A stretch of DNA of 33,305 nucleotides from contig NZ_CALMGQ010000084.1 in the NCBI RefSeq assembly GCF_937863595.1, forward strand, positions 1-33,305, written 5' to 3'. A model generated the notes under the pieces. The model saw nothing but the letters and a program-made list of their open reading frames with translations. It did no database searches and was not told where the DNA came from. Each line of letters opens with the position of its first letter. The stretch's first letter is position 1. The DNA comes from an uncultured Cytophaga sp. (lineage in GTDB: Bacteria > Bacteroidota > Bacteroidia > Cytophagales > Cytophagaceae). A program made the translations under genes and the position numbers. Positions 1 to 9,200 of this stretch are shown piece by piece.

Positions 1-2
1 AT

Positions 3-1298
3 GTTATCTTAACAAAGGCTCTCTTTTATGAATTATTTTTAATCGGACAACAATGTAATAAAATATACTATTTCTATGGTCAATTGAACAAGACACGCAC
101 TAGAAGTATATATGCAAGAGAGGTAACATTGGATGGACTACTTTTGGACCCTATATTCTTATTAGAAACGAAAGGAGAAACTAGATTGGTTAACGTAGAA
201 GTTTCTAAAAATCAATCTAACGTATTTATTAGTTACAAAAGATTAAATAAACAAAAGATAGATAAGTTTAGTTATGATATTTTTGGCTTTTATTCTGTTG
301 ATACAGATTTGAAAAATCTCACAGGCGGTGACGTTGTAATGCCATACACAGAAGCGAAAATGAATAATGGTGGCTTTACAATAGGGAGTGATGGTACAGT
401 ATATATGTTAGCATTTATAAATGGCTCCGAAAATACAGAGTTGTTTGTTATTAAAGATGAAACAATAAAGAAAAAGGTAAAGTTAGATATCTCGGGAGTT
501 CTTTTTCTAGATGAAATTAAAATGTCTATCAATACAGATGGCGTGATTGTCTGCACGGGATACTACGCAAATGGCATTGAATATAGTCCAGATCTATTTA
601 ATGGCGTTATGAATGCTCGTCCAAATATTAACGGTCTAATGCGCTTTAAATTATCACTCGACGGAGATGTAATTGAAAAAAAACAATATGAGTTTCCAAT
701 TGAATTAATTAATCAATATAACAAAGGTTTAAAAAAGTCTGTAAATAATTATCGCGAGAATAACGGAAAGGGAGGTATAGAAAATCTTAAACTTGTAGAT
801 TTAATAGAGAATGAGGATGGTACAACTTTAGTTATTGGCGAAGAAAGATATTTAGAAAGTATGGTAGCAACCGCCAATAATATAATTATGACTAAACTTG
901 ATAAAAATGGAAATTTATTATGGATGATAAAACTTCCCAAAAAGCAATCTGCAATTATGGATTTTACATTTAGTAATATTAGTTATAAGTACATTCAAAT
1001 TGGAAGCTATTACTATTTGATTTTTTTGGATTCTAATAAGAATATTGATGTGCCTTTTGAAAAAACGGAATACTATAATGGGGAACTTGATAGCAACTTG
1101 AGTTATTTCAGAGTTGATTTAACGACAGGTGAATTTTCGAAACATAAAATAATAAATATCAGAGATTTAAATATTGAAAGTGCAAGTTTAATTAGACCTT
1201 CGGATTTGGTTACGGTTTCTGAAAAATTGTATATGCTTGAAATTTTAAATTTAAGATTAAAGGAATGTGAAATGCTTAAGATACAATTTGATAAATAA
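3..1298 (+). CDS. Hypothetical beta-propeller-like protein, 5' end outside the window
   Basis: The reading frame is open from base 3 to the TAA at 1296-1298, giving 431 visible residues. The true start lies left of the window; the TTG at 84 is only an internal codon. There is no recognisable catalytic motif. Short strand-rich units recur (for example EDGTTLVIGEE followed by IIMTKLDKNGNLLWMIKLP), a pattern seen in beta-propeller proteins of Bacteroidota in which each blade reports a value along a polypeptide. The first visible residues (YFYGQLNKTRTRSIYAREV) already look like mid-protein sequence. No signal peptide can be judged because the N-terminus is missing. The gene is AT-rich like its two downstream neighbours, suggesting a variable accessory patch. 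The propeller fold is an inference and the function is unknown. Confidence 0.75.
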   Translation, partial: VILTKALFYELFLIGQQCNKIYYFYGQLNKTRTRSIYAREVTLDGLLLDPIFLLETKGETRLVNVEVSKNQSNVFISYKRLNKQKIDKFSYDIFGFYSVDTDLKNLTGGDVVMPYTEAKMNNGGFTIGSDGTVYMLAFINGSENTELFVIKDETIKKKVKLDISGVLFLDEIKMSINTDGVIVCTGYYANGIEYSPDLFNGVMNARPNINGLMRFKLSLDGDVIEKKQYEFPIELINQYNKGLKKSVNNYRENNGKGGIENLKLVDLIENEDGTTLVIGEERYLESMVATANNIIMTKLDKNGNLLWMIKLPKKQSAIMDFTFSNISYKYIQIGSYYYLIFLDSNKNIDVPFEKTEYYNGELDSNLSYFRVDLTTGEFSKHKIINIRDLNIESASLIRPSDLVTVSEKLYMLEILNLRLKECEMLKIQFDK

Positions 1299-1389
1299 TT
1301 CTTTTGGATTGTTTTAATCTAGTTTATAATATAATTCCTTAAAGCGCTATTTCAATACTTGTCTAGCTCTACAAGAAGGTGGTTTATTC

Positions 1390-1668
1390 TTACGAATAAT
1401 GGCTAATGTTATTCTCTTGTATCTTAAAAGCCTCCTGTATTAATCCAGGAATAAATTCATAGCCAGCATTCAGAATGTCTAAATCAATACCTGAGTCTAA
1501 GAAGTAATGAATAAACACACCTAATTGCCAGTCAAAAGGGAGTGATTCGAAAGGAATGGATGATAAATTTGTACTATTATGAATAGTATGATGAAAATCA
1601 GTAAAGTCTTTCCATGTTTTGGGAAATTCTTTTTGCAGGTTTTTAATATTTACCGTAACATTGTTCAT
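1390..1668 (-). CDS. Small hypothetical protein, 92 aa
   Basis: An ATG at 1668 opens a 92-codon frame on the minus strand ending at 1390. The product has a normal soluble-protein composition with hydrophobic and aromatic residues spaced as in a helical domain (WKDFTDFHHTIHN, PFDWQLGVFIHYFLDSGIDL). I recognise no family, signal peptide or membrane segment. It runs against both plus-strand neighbours and is not in an operon. An overlapping plus-strand frame (1579-1806) competes for part of the locus, but its overlapping portion reads poorly as protein, so I prefer this minus-strand gene. No clear promoter element lies upstream. I consider it a probable orphan gene of unknown function. Confidence 0.5.
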   Translation of the reverse strand: MNNVTVNIKNLQKEFPKTWKDFTDFHHTIHNSTNLSSIPFESLPFDWQLGVFIHYFLDSGIDLDILNAGYEFIPGLIQEAFKIQENNISHYS

Positions 1669-1806
1669 ATGATTCAGTGGTTAAGATCCGTTCGAGATTT
1701 CTATAGGAAATACGAAGTATACATGAAAACAGACTTGATAATGTATGGGACATTTATTCTCGTATTTATTGTTTTGTTAATCTGTATTAATGTGTTTGAT
1801 TTATAG
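1669..1806 (+). CDS. Possible small membrane peptide, 45 aa
   Basis: An ATG at 1669 directly abuts the start codon of the minus-strand 92-aa gene (the bases read CATATG), so the two would be divergent with no space between them. The predicted 45-residue product has a basic, aromatic N-terminal half and then one strong hydrophobic stretch (MYGTFILVFIVLLICINVF), typical of a single-pass membrane peptide. A second ATG at 1723 would give a 27-residue version. Nothing else supports translation, and AT-rich DNA readily yields such hydrophobic frames by chance. Confidence 0.2.
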   Translation: MIQWLRSVRDFYRKYEVYMKTDLIMYGTFILVFIVLLICINVFDL

Positions 1807-1905
1807 TAAGTATATATTCTAATTCTATTTATTTGAAATACTTTAATTGCATACATAAATATATCATTATACAGAATGTATTGACATGTTTAATTGATCA
1901 ACACG

Positions 1906-2727
1906 ATGCACATTTTTTTCATAACCATATTGTCGTTTATTAATTTCACCTCATGCTACAGTCAGGGAAATAATGAATTGAAAGACGCTGTAAATTCGAA
2001 ACAACCTATGGAAGACACATCGAACACAGAATATGTAATACCCAAAACGGACTTTATACTATTTAATTTAGAAAATAAAAAAGGTCTATACACTGGAAAA
2101 ATTAATTTTTTAAAATTACAGAAAGCGTGTCAATATGCGCGTTTTATGGGGAGGATACCGCCAATTGGTATTGTTTACTTTGATAAAGGGTATCAATCAA
2201 GTTTTTTTCAAGTGTTTACTACCGATTTCGCGACAGAAATTAAATATGTAACATTAAAATCTGAAACATTTAATAATTTAGGTGACTATGAAAATAAAAG
2301 AGATCAACTATTATCTCTTAAAAATAATTACATCGTTGAACAAGAAACAATCGGGTACAATAAGTACATATATGTTTTGATTCAAGATGTCGATAAATGT
2401 TCGGGTTTAGATGAGGCTAATGAAGAACGACTTTATTCAAAACTTACAGATTTGACAAAAAAAGTTTATAAAGGAGATGCCTTAGACTATTACTTTCAAG
2501 GATTTGAACGCTTTGATGATAAAGAAACGTTTTCTACCTATGTTGATGTGAATGGCCATTCGTTTTATAGGCTTAAATTTTACTATTATGATTTAGGTAA
2601 AGATATTGAACTTAAAGATGTATTTACAAAGAACGATTGTAAAAGGATATTAGGTCGAGATTATATATTAAAATCCTATTCTGCTATCAGAAACGAAGAA
2701 TATCTATTAACTTGGTATGAATTCTAA
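1906..2727 (+). CDS. Secreted hypothetical protein, 273 aa
   Basis: I chose the ATG at 1906 over the in-frame TTG at 1894 because it begins directly with a hydrophobic signal segment (HIFFITILSFINF) followed by TSCYSQ. The Cys at about residue 16 could be a lipoprotein attachment site, although the box is weak; otherwise signal peptidase I would cut near the same place. The mature part is mixed alpha/beta, rich in Tyr, Phe and Lys, with no motif I recognise (for example GIVYFDKGYQSSFFQVFTTDF and YYFQGFERFDD). The frame stops 40 bases before the metal-binding lipoprotein gene and may share a transcript with it. Codon use is strongly A/T-ending. It is exported with fair confidence; its function is unknown. 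Confidence 0.65.
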   Translation: MHIFFITILSFINFTSCYSQGNNELKDAVNSKQPMEDTSNTEYVIPKTDFILFNLENKKGLYTGKINFLKLQKACQYARFMGRIPPIGIVYFDKGYQSSFFQVFTTDFATEIKYVTLKSETFNNLGDYENKRDQLLSLKNNYIVEQETIGYNKYIYVLIQDVDKCSGLDEANEERLYSKLTDLTKKVYKGDALDYYFQGFERFDDKETFSTYVDVNGHSFYRLKFYYYDLGKDIELKDVFTKNDCKRILGRDYILKSYSAIRNEEYLLTWYEF

Positions 2728-2767
2728 TTAAATAATACATATTATAATGAATTAACTATTTACAACT

Positions 2768-3109
2768 ATGAAAAAACTGATTTTAATTACACTACTGGCG
2801 CTATCTATAACGGCATGTACGACTAAACCAAATACACATGCAGAGTTTTATGTACGTGGTAATTGCGGAATGTGTCAAGAACGTATTGATAAAGCTGCTC
2901 TAGCAATTTCAGGAGTAAGTGAGGCGGAGTGGAGTGAAGAAACAAGTATGTTGAAAGTTGGTTACGATTCAACACAGGTTTCAAGTTTAGAAATAGAAAA
3001 AGTAATTGCTGCAACAGGACATTCCACAGAACATATTTTGATGGACTCTACAGCACATAAAGCATTGCCAGAATGTTGTCAAGAACACGCAAAGCCAATG
3101 GAAAAATAA
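2768..3109 (+). CDS. Heavy-metal-associated (HMA) domain lipoprotein, 113 aa
   Basis: The N-terminus is a lipoprotein signal: a basic start, a hydrophobic run and the lipobox SITAC with Cys17 as the lipidation site. A single HMA-type ferredoxin-like domain follows, with the metal-binding loop GNCGMC (Cys33 and Cys36) and downstream helix and strand spacing typical of the family (GVSEAEWSEETSMLKVGYD). The C-terminal tail carries a second cluster of possible ligands, Cys103, Cys104 and His107. Members of this family bind soft metals such as copper or mercury through CxxC. Membrane anchoring suggests a role as a periplasmic metal carrier or scavenger, which is an inference because no metal pump or regulator gene lies nearby. 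Transcription is closed by the strong hairpin just downstream. Confidence 0.85.
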   Translation: MKKLILITLLALSITACTTKPNTHAEFYVRGNCGMCQERIDKAALAISGVSEAEWSEETSMLKVGYDSTQVSSLEIEKVIAATGHSTEHILMDSTAHKALPECCQEHAKPMEK

Positions 3110-3121
3110 TTATTTGCTTTA

Positions 3122-3165
3122 TAAAATAGAAAAACCCGCTAATACGAGCGGGTTTTTCTATTTTA
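3122..3165. terminator. Bidirectional intrinsic terminator
   Basis: Bases 3122-3140 pair perfectly with 3147-3165 (19 bp, loop AATACG). The core is ACCCGCT/AGCGGGT, flanked by an A-tract on one side and a T-tract on the other, so it works for both the plus-strand lipoprotein gene and the minus-strand SET gene. Its last three bases are the stop codon of the SET gene. Confidence 0.92.
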
Positions 3166-3753
3166 TTTCTTAGACTTTTTAGATTTGTCTTTCTTCTTTT
3201 TATCCTTGTCTTTCTTTTTCTTCTTATCTTTTTTAGGTTTCTCTGTTTGGAATCCCATAGAGACACGCATTTCATCTCCATAATCAACCAACAATTCTTC
3301 ACCTATTTTAATTTTCTTTTTAGCGGTAATCTCAATTACACCTTCATTGTCTAAATATTCCACATTGGCCTTTTTACCTGAACCAGTGAAATCACAAACA
3401 TAGCGGCCCAAACCCGAAGAAGTTTTGCGTGCATCAATCACATGCTTTTTACCTAAGGTCATACCGTATTCGCCATGTCCAGATTCATCATAACGTTCGT
3501 TGTATTCTTCAACCGTTAATTTTTCTCCTTCGTACAATAATACAACTTCACCTTTCTTGATTTTCTTTAAGGTAAATAAACCTAATCCTGCAAAAGGTAC
3601 GGTAGATTGTGCTACTCGCAACAATAATTCTGTTTCTGTATGTTCTTCGCAATAGGGGTGCGTCAAGGTGCAAATTACCTTGCAACGCTTGCCTTTATCA
3701 TCTTTGTACGCACATTGTTTTTTTACAACGATTGAGTGATTGATTGCAGTCAT
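3163..3753 (-). CDS. SET-domain protein (predicted lysine methyltransferase) with Cys-rich N-terminus and lysine-rich tail
   Basis: The SET fold is visible from about residue 43 to 160: AGLGLF at 55-60, RYVCDFTGSGKKANVEY (the pseudoknot strand, normally RxxNHxxxxN-like) at 117-133, and IGEELLVDYG with the expected catalytic Tyr158. SET enzymes transfer a methyl group from S-adenosylmethionine to a protein lysine. Ahead of it, Cys14, Cys24, Cys28, Cys35 and His38 (ending YCEEH) form a probable zinc-binding module resembling the small C3H-type fingers found in chromatin proteins. Residues 172-196 are a low-complexity tail with 18 lysines in 25 residues. The start lies 8 bases after the tyrS stop, so the two genes form one transcript. 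The substrate is unknown; a ribosomal or DNA-binding protein would be a reasonable guess. Confidence 0.85.
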   Translation of the reverse strand: MTAINHSIVVKKQCAYKDDKGKRCKVICTLTHPYCEEHTETELLLRVAQSTVPFAGLGLFTLKKIKKGEVVLLYEGEKLTVEEYNERYDESGHGEYGMTLGKKHVIDARKTSSGLGRYVCDFTGSGKKANVEYLDNEGVIEITAKKKIKIGEELLVDYGDEMRVSMGFQTEKPKKDKKKKKDKDKKKKDKSKKSKK

Positions 3754-3761
3754 AAATTGAA

Positions 3762-5045
3762 TTAATTAAATCGAAGTAAATAATAATTTTTTTTACCCTT
3801 TTGAACGAGTAAATAAGTTTCAAGTAGTAAAGGGTAATTTACAACTTCTTCAGGAGTATTTATTTTTATTTTATTAATACTTACTGCACCTGCTTGAATC
3901 ATTTTCCGTGCTTCGCCTTTAGAAGGGAATATTTCCAAATTGGTAAACGTGCTTAATAGTTCCAAAGCACTTGCTTGTTCGTCTAATACTGTTTTTGAAA
4001 CCTCTATCATTGGGATGCCTTCAAAAACAGAAAGCAAGGTGGATTCATTTAAGGCCTGCAAATCTTCCGTTACACTTTTTCCGAATAATATTTCAGAAGC
4101 TTTAATAGCCATTTCATATTCTTCCTCAGAATGTACACGAATGGTGATATCTTTTGCTAAGGTCTTTTGTAACAAACGTTCATGAGGTGCTTTTGCATGT
4201 TCTACTTCTAATTGTTCAATCTCATCCTTCGTAAATAACGTAAAGATTCGAATAAATCGACTTACATCTTCATCTGCGCTGTTCAACCAAAATTGGTAAA
4301 ACTTGTAGGGCGACGTCAAATTAGGATCCAACCAAATGTTGCCACCTGCCGACTTACCAAATTTCGTTCCATCGGCTTTGGTAAGTAGAGGAGTAGTTAA
4401 GGCAAATGCAGTGCCTTCCGCCATTTTTTTAATGAGCGTAGTTCCTGAGGTAATATTTCCCCATTGATCCGAGCCACCCATCTGTAAACGTACGTTTTTA
4501 GTTTTATATAAATGGCAGTAATCGTACCCTTGAAGCAATTGGTAGGAGAATTCAGTATAGGAAATACCTGTTTCCATACGTGTCTTTACAGAATCTTTCG
4601 CCATCATATAATTTACGGTAAGATGCTTTCCAGCATCTCTCAAAAATTCTAGAAAGCCAATTCCCTTAAACCAATCGTAATTATTGACAAGTGTTGCTGA
4701 ATTTGAACCGCAATCAAAATTTAAGAACTTCGTCAATTGATTTCGAATTCCTTCTTGATTTAAACGCAATGTCTCTTCTGAAAGGAAGTTTCGCTCTTCG
4801 GATTTTCCTGAAGGATCGCCAATCATACCTGTCGCTCCACCTACTAAGGCCATAGGAACATGCCCTGAATGCTGAAAATGTACCAACATCATGATGGTCA
4901 CTAAGTTTCCAATGGTTAAGGATGAGGCAGTTGGGTCAAAACCTACATAAGCTGTGGTTTGGTTTTTTAATAAATATTCCTCAGTTCCAGGCATGATATC
5001 ATGCAACATGCCACGCCATTTCAGCTCTTCAACAAAATTTTTCAC
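3762..5045 (-). CDS. tyrS: Tyrosyl-tRNA synthetase
   Basis: This 427-aa class I synthetase charges tRNA-Tyr with tyrosine using ATP in the cytoplasm. Visible landmarks are [12 protein letters not shown] at 36-47 (the HIGH-signature region), [14 protein letters not shown] near 69-82, [12 protein letters not shown] and GGSDQWGNI for tyrosine binding, KFGKS at 228-232 (the KMSKS loop) and a C-terminal S4 RNA-binding domain from about 360 ([15 protein letters not shown], ending [11 protein letters not shown]). The HIGH signature reads TIGN, so the first histidine is threonine and the second asparagine. The start is GTG at 5045. A TAnnTTTG promoter element lies just upstream, and the SET gene follows after 8 bases. 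Length and domain order are normal for the family. Confidence 0.97.
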   Translation of the reverse strand: MKNFVEELKWRGMLHDIMPGTEEYLLKNQTTAYVGFDPTASSLTIGNLVTIMMLVHFQHSGHVPMALVGGATGMIGDPSGKSEERNFLSEETLRLNQEGIRNQLTKFLNFDCGSNSATLVNNYDWFKGIGFLEFLRDAGKHLTVNYMMAKDSVKTRMETGISYTEFSYQLLQGYDYCHLYKTKNVRLQMGGSDQWGNITSGTTLIKKMAEGTAFALTTPLLTKADGTKFGKSAGGNIWLDPNLTSPYKFYQFWLNSADEDVSRFIRIFTLFTKDEIEQLEVEHAKAPHERLLQKTLAKDITIRVHSEEEYEMAIKASEILFGKSVTEDLQALNESTLLSVFEGIPMIEVSKTVLDEQASALELLSTFTNLEIFPSKGEARKMIQAGAVSINKIKINTPEEVVNYPLLLETYLLVQKGKKNYYLLRFN

Positions 5046-5067
5046 GTAATAGTATTTTTTATACCTA

Positions 5068-5075
5068 CAAATATA
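5068..5075 (-). promoter_or_regulatory. Putative tyrS promoter -7 element
   Basis: On the minus strand the bases read TATATTTG, a full match to the Bacteroidota -7 consensus TAnnTTTG, 22 bases upstream of the tyrS GTG. No convincing -33 TTTG at standard spacing was found. Confidence 0.55.
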
Positions 5076-5144
5076 CGTTATATCTGCAAAAGCAGAAATT
5101 TCAAGTAGTTATTCACAAAGGTTTAGTTTCCCCTTAAAGGTTAG

Positions 5145-5152
5145 TAATTTTG
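5145..5152 (+). promoter_or_regulatory. Putative holA promoter -7 element (leaderless transcript likely)
   Basis: TAATTTTG matches TAnnTTTG and ends only 5 bases before the holA ATG at 5158. A transcript starting the usual few bases downstream would begin at or next to the start codon. Confidence 0.5.
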
Positions 5153-5157
5153 CTATT

Positions 5158-6192
5158 ATGGCTGAATCTAGTGTAACCCCAGATAAAGTACTTAAAGACC
5201 TAAAAGATGGTAAATACGCTCCTGTATATTTTTTACAAGGAGAAGAACCCTATTATATAGATTTGATTTCTGGGTATATTGAAAATAATTGTTTGCCTGA
5301 ATCTGAAAGAGGTTTCAATCAAACAATCTTATATGGTAAAGATACCAACGTGTCTACTATACTTCAAAATGCGCGCAAATACCCGATGTTCTCGGACAGG
5401 CAGGTGGTGATGATTAAGGAAGCACAAGATATTTCGGATCTGACAAAAGATACAACCGAAAAATTCTTGATTGCCTATCTTGAAAATCCATTACCTACAA
5501 CTATTTTAGTTTTTTGTCATAAATACAAAAAATTAGATGCGCGTAAAAAAATCACCAAGCATTTTACCAAGCACGCAGTTTTTGTTGAGTCTTCAAAAAT
5601 TTACGACAACAAACTTCCAGATTGGATCAACAATTATGTTCGAGATAAAGGATATAAAATAGAGCCTAAAGCTGTTGTACTGTTAGCTGAATCTATTGGG
5701 GTAGATCTTTCGCGCATGGCCAATGAAATTGACAAGCTACTTATAAATGTAAAGGATGCGTCTACAGTTATTACTGAAGATTTAATAGAAAAATTTGTCG
5801 GAGTTAGTAAGGAATACAATGTTTTTGAATTACAGAAAGCGATAGGCATTCGTGACATTATCAAAGCGAATAAAATTGTCAATCACTTTGAAGCAAATAC
5901 CAAAGCAAATCCAATCGTTATGATACTAACGAGTTTGTTTTCATACTATTTGAAAATACTGGCGATACATGCAGCAACGGATAAAAGCGAAGCAAGTTTG
6001 GCAAAAGTAGTTGGTGTGCATCCTTTTTTTGTAAAAGAATACATAAATTCATCAAAAATTAATGATATTAATAAATGCATCGCTTGTGTACGTGCAATCC
6101 GCGACGCCGATAAAATGGTTAAAGGATACACGGTAGTAAACGTAAGCGATGGATTTATACTTAAAGAATTGATATTTAAATTGCTTCATTAA
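5158..6192 (+). CDS. holA: DNA polymerase III delta subunit
   Basis: The 344-aa product fits the clamp-loader delta subunit, which opens the beta sliding clamp (encoded here by dnaN at 20.4 kb) and helps load it on primed DNA. The N-terminus shows the family pattern PVYFLQGEEPYYIDLISGYIE and then FNQTILYGKDTN and FSDRQVVMIKEAQDI. The centre carries LDARKKITKH and DLSRMANEIDKLL, and the C-terminal collar domain ends with KGYTVVNVSDGFILKELIFKLL. As usual for delta, there is no complete Walker A ATP site. The gene is divergent from tyrS with 112 bases between the start codons, and 74 bases separate it from the TPR gene downstream. No terminator was seen after it. Confidence 0.92.
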   Translation: MAESSVTPDKVLKDLKDGKYAPVYFLQGEEPYYIDLISGYIENNCLPESERGFNQTILYGKDTNVSTILQNARKYPMFSDRQVVMIKEAQDISDLTKDTTEKFLIAYLENPLPTTILVFCHKYKKLDARKKITKHFTKHAVFVESSKIYDNKLPDWINNYVRDKGYKIEPKAVVLLAESIGVDLSRMANEIDKLLINVKDASTVITEDLIEKFVGVSKEYNVFELQKAIGIRDIIKANKIVNHFEANTKANPIVMILTSLFSYYLKILAIHAATDKSEASLAKVVGVHPFFVKEYINSSKINDINKCIACVRAIRDADKMVKGYTVVNVSDGFILKELIFKLLH

Positions 6193-6266
6193 TTTATACA
6201 CCATATAAGAATTCGCTCATTCATTCGTTATTGTTGGTATAAATCAACACAATCAGATACAGATTT

Positions 6267-9200
6267 ATGATTAAAAAATCACTTTTATTATTCTATGGCT
6301 TGATGCATCTTTTATTTGCTCAAGCACAGAATACAGCAGCACATAATTCTCCAGATCGGAAGTATTATGATGGTATGGAATTGTATGATAAACAAAAATA
6401 CGTTGCAGCAAAGCAAATTTTCCAACAATATATTCAGGAATTTCCAATGGAAACAAAAGCCATTGAATCGGAATATTATGTGGCTTTATGTGCATTGAAT
6501 TTGTTTAACGACGATGCAGAGTATTTGTTTAACAACTTTGTAGCTAAGTACCCCAATCATATTAAATCAGGCAGAGCAGGATTTGATTTAGGGAATTTTT
6601 TTTATAATAATAAAAAATACGACAAAGCTATTCAATATTATTCAACCATTGATGAAACGAAATTAAGTTCAGATGAAAAGAATGAATATAATTTCAAATC
6701 TGGGTATTCTAGTTTTACTAAAAGAGACTTTGCAACTGCCTTAGAAAAATTTAACAAGTGCAAAAACCAAAGACATAAATATACTCCTGCAGCAAATTAT
6801 TATGCAGGTTATATGGAATTTAAAAACGGAGATTATGACGATGCCTTGACAGATCTAAATAGAGCTTCTGAAAGTAATGAATATAAGCCCTTAGTAGCTG
6901 TTCTTATTGCAAATGTATATTATAGACAAGGCAAATACGATGAACTTATTCCATATGCCGAGAAAGTAATTAAAGACAAATCTGCAGGTCCGAATACAAA
7001 TGATGTAAAATTAATTTTAGCTGATGCATACTTCTTTAAAGAAGACTTCAACAAAGCAACTCCTTTATTTAAAGATTACTTAGTTGCAACAGGTACAAAA
7101 AGCTTATCTCCAGATATGAAGTATCGAATAGGTTTTTCTTCTTATAAATCTACCGATTACAAACAAGCTGTAGACATGCTTCAAAGCATTGCAAACGATA
7201 AAGATTCTTTAGGTCAATCGTCTGCTTATATTATGGGTTTAAGTTACTTAAAGTCAAATAACAAACCATCTGCTGCATTGGCATTTGAATTAGCACAACG
7301 ATCTTCTTTCAGTCCTATAATAAAGGAAGAGTCGATGTTTTTGTATGGTAAAGTTGCCGTAGATCTTGGTCGTTTTACAGATGCTACAAGTAGATTGAAA
7401 TTATTTTTAGATACCTATCCTAAAACCAATCACACGCAAGAAGCTTCTGAATTGTTAAGCGAATCTTTTTTAGGATCTAGAAATTATGATGAAGCTCTTA
7501 CCTATATTGAAAACCTTAAATATCAAAACTCCAGAATCAATACAACCTATCAACGCATCGCTTATTATAAAGCGGTTGAATTGATTAATAAAAAAGAATA
7601 TACAAAAGCATTAGTTCTGTTAGATAAGTCTTCTAAATACAGTTTTGATAAAACCGTATATGTGAATTCCTTTTATTGGAAAGGGGAGTGTTTCTCTTTA
7701 GAGAAGCAATATGAACAAGCGGATAATGCCTATTCCACAGCCATTGATAAAGGAAATGTACTTGAAAATAATAATGTAATCAAAGCATATTATGGTTTGG
7801 GTTATGCTTATTACTATCAAAAGAAATGGAACGATGCAATCCCACAATTTGTAAAATTCTTAACCTTACAATCTGAGAAGAAGGGCAAATCAGATATTTA
7901 TTATCGCGATGCGGAATTACGATTAGCTGATCTGTATTTTGTTACTAGAAGGTTTCCTGAAGCAATTAAATATTATGATTTAGCCTTAACAAGTCGTAAA
8001 GAAGATGAAGATTATATCTTATTCCAAAAAGCTTCCATTCAATATTTAACTAAAAAAACGAATGAAGCATATTCGCTATACACGCAATTAATAAATAAAT
8101 TTCCGAACTCTACGTACTATGACAATGCGTTGATGCAACGTTGTCAGCTGGATTTAGAAGGAAGTAAATATGAATCTGCGATTGAAGGGTATACGAAAAT
8201 TATAAATAAAAAAGAAGATTTAAATGGATTGAAACCATTGGCTTTGCAAAAAAGAGCCATGTCTCATTTCAATTTAAAAGAATACGATAAAGCCATTGCA
8301 GACAATAAGCGTGTATTGGAAAACTATCCTACCAATCCAGTTGCTTATAGCTCCCTATTGAGTGTTCAAGAAATGTTAAACATTCAAGATAAATCAGAAG
8401 AGTTTGCACCAATATTAGTTTCGTATAAAGAAGCCAACCCTGAAGGTAGAGATTTGAAGGAGGTTGAATTTATAGCAGCACAATCCTTATACAGTTCACA
8501 AAAGTATAGCGCTGCAATTACTGCTTTTAATTCATTTATTAAACAATATCCCAATCATTCAAGTGTTGATGAAGCAAAGTATTTTCTTGCAGATTCTTAT
8601 TATAGAACCAAGGATTATAAAGCAGCAAAGGATCAGTATGTAGAAATACTTGCTGCAAAGAATCAATATTATAAAAAAGCATTACAACGTGTTGCTGAAA
8701 TATCGTATTTGCAAAATGATGTTCCGCAGTCCATTACATATTATAATGAATTGCAGGTATTAGCTTCCAGTAATAAGGAAAAGACAAGTACTTGGCTTGG
8801 ACTTATGACATCCTATTTTGATGTAAAACAATTGGATTCTTCAAATATCTACGCAGACAAAGTAATCAATAGTGGTTCTTCAGCACCAGATGCACAAAAT
8901 AAAGCCGTTTTGTATAAAGGTAAAATAGCCTATCAAGCAAAAGACCTTGTATCTGCACAAGATTATTTTGTTTCGTGTCTTAACGGAGCTAAAGATATTA
9001 ATGCAGCAGAAGCACAATATCTATTAGCTAAAATCCAGTACGATAATAAACAATACAAGCAATCTATTGAAACCTTATATGATTTCAATAATACATTTAG
9101 TGCTTATGATTATTGGTTAGGGAAATCTTTTTTATTAATTGCAGAGAATTTTGTTGCTAAAGATGAGCTATTTCAAGCAAAAGAAACCTTGGCATCTATT

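Noticed and set aside
84..1298. TTG at 84 as the start of the first gene
   Set aside because: The frame is open and protein-like upstream to base 3, so the gene is simply cut by the window edge.
1579..1668. Upstream part of the plus-strand frame over the 92-aa gene
   Set aside because: It is antisense to a better protein-like frame and has poor composition; only the part from 1669 is kept, at low confidence.
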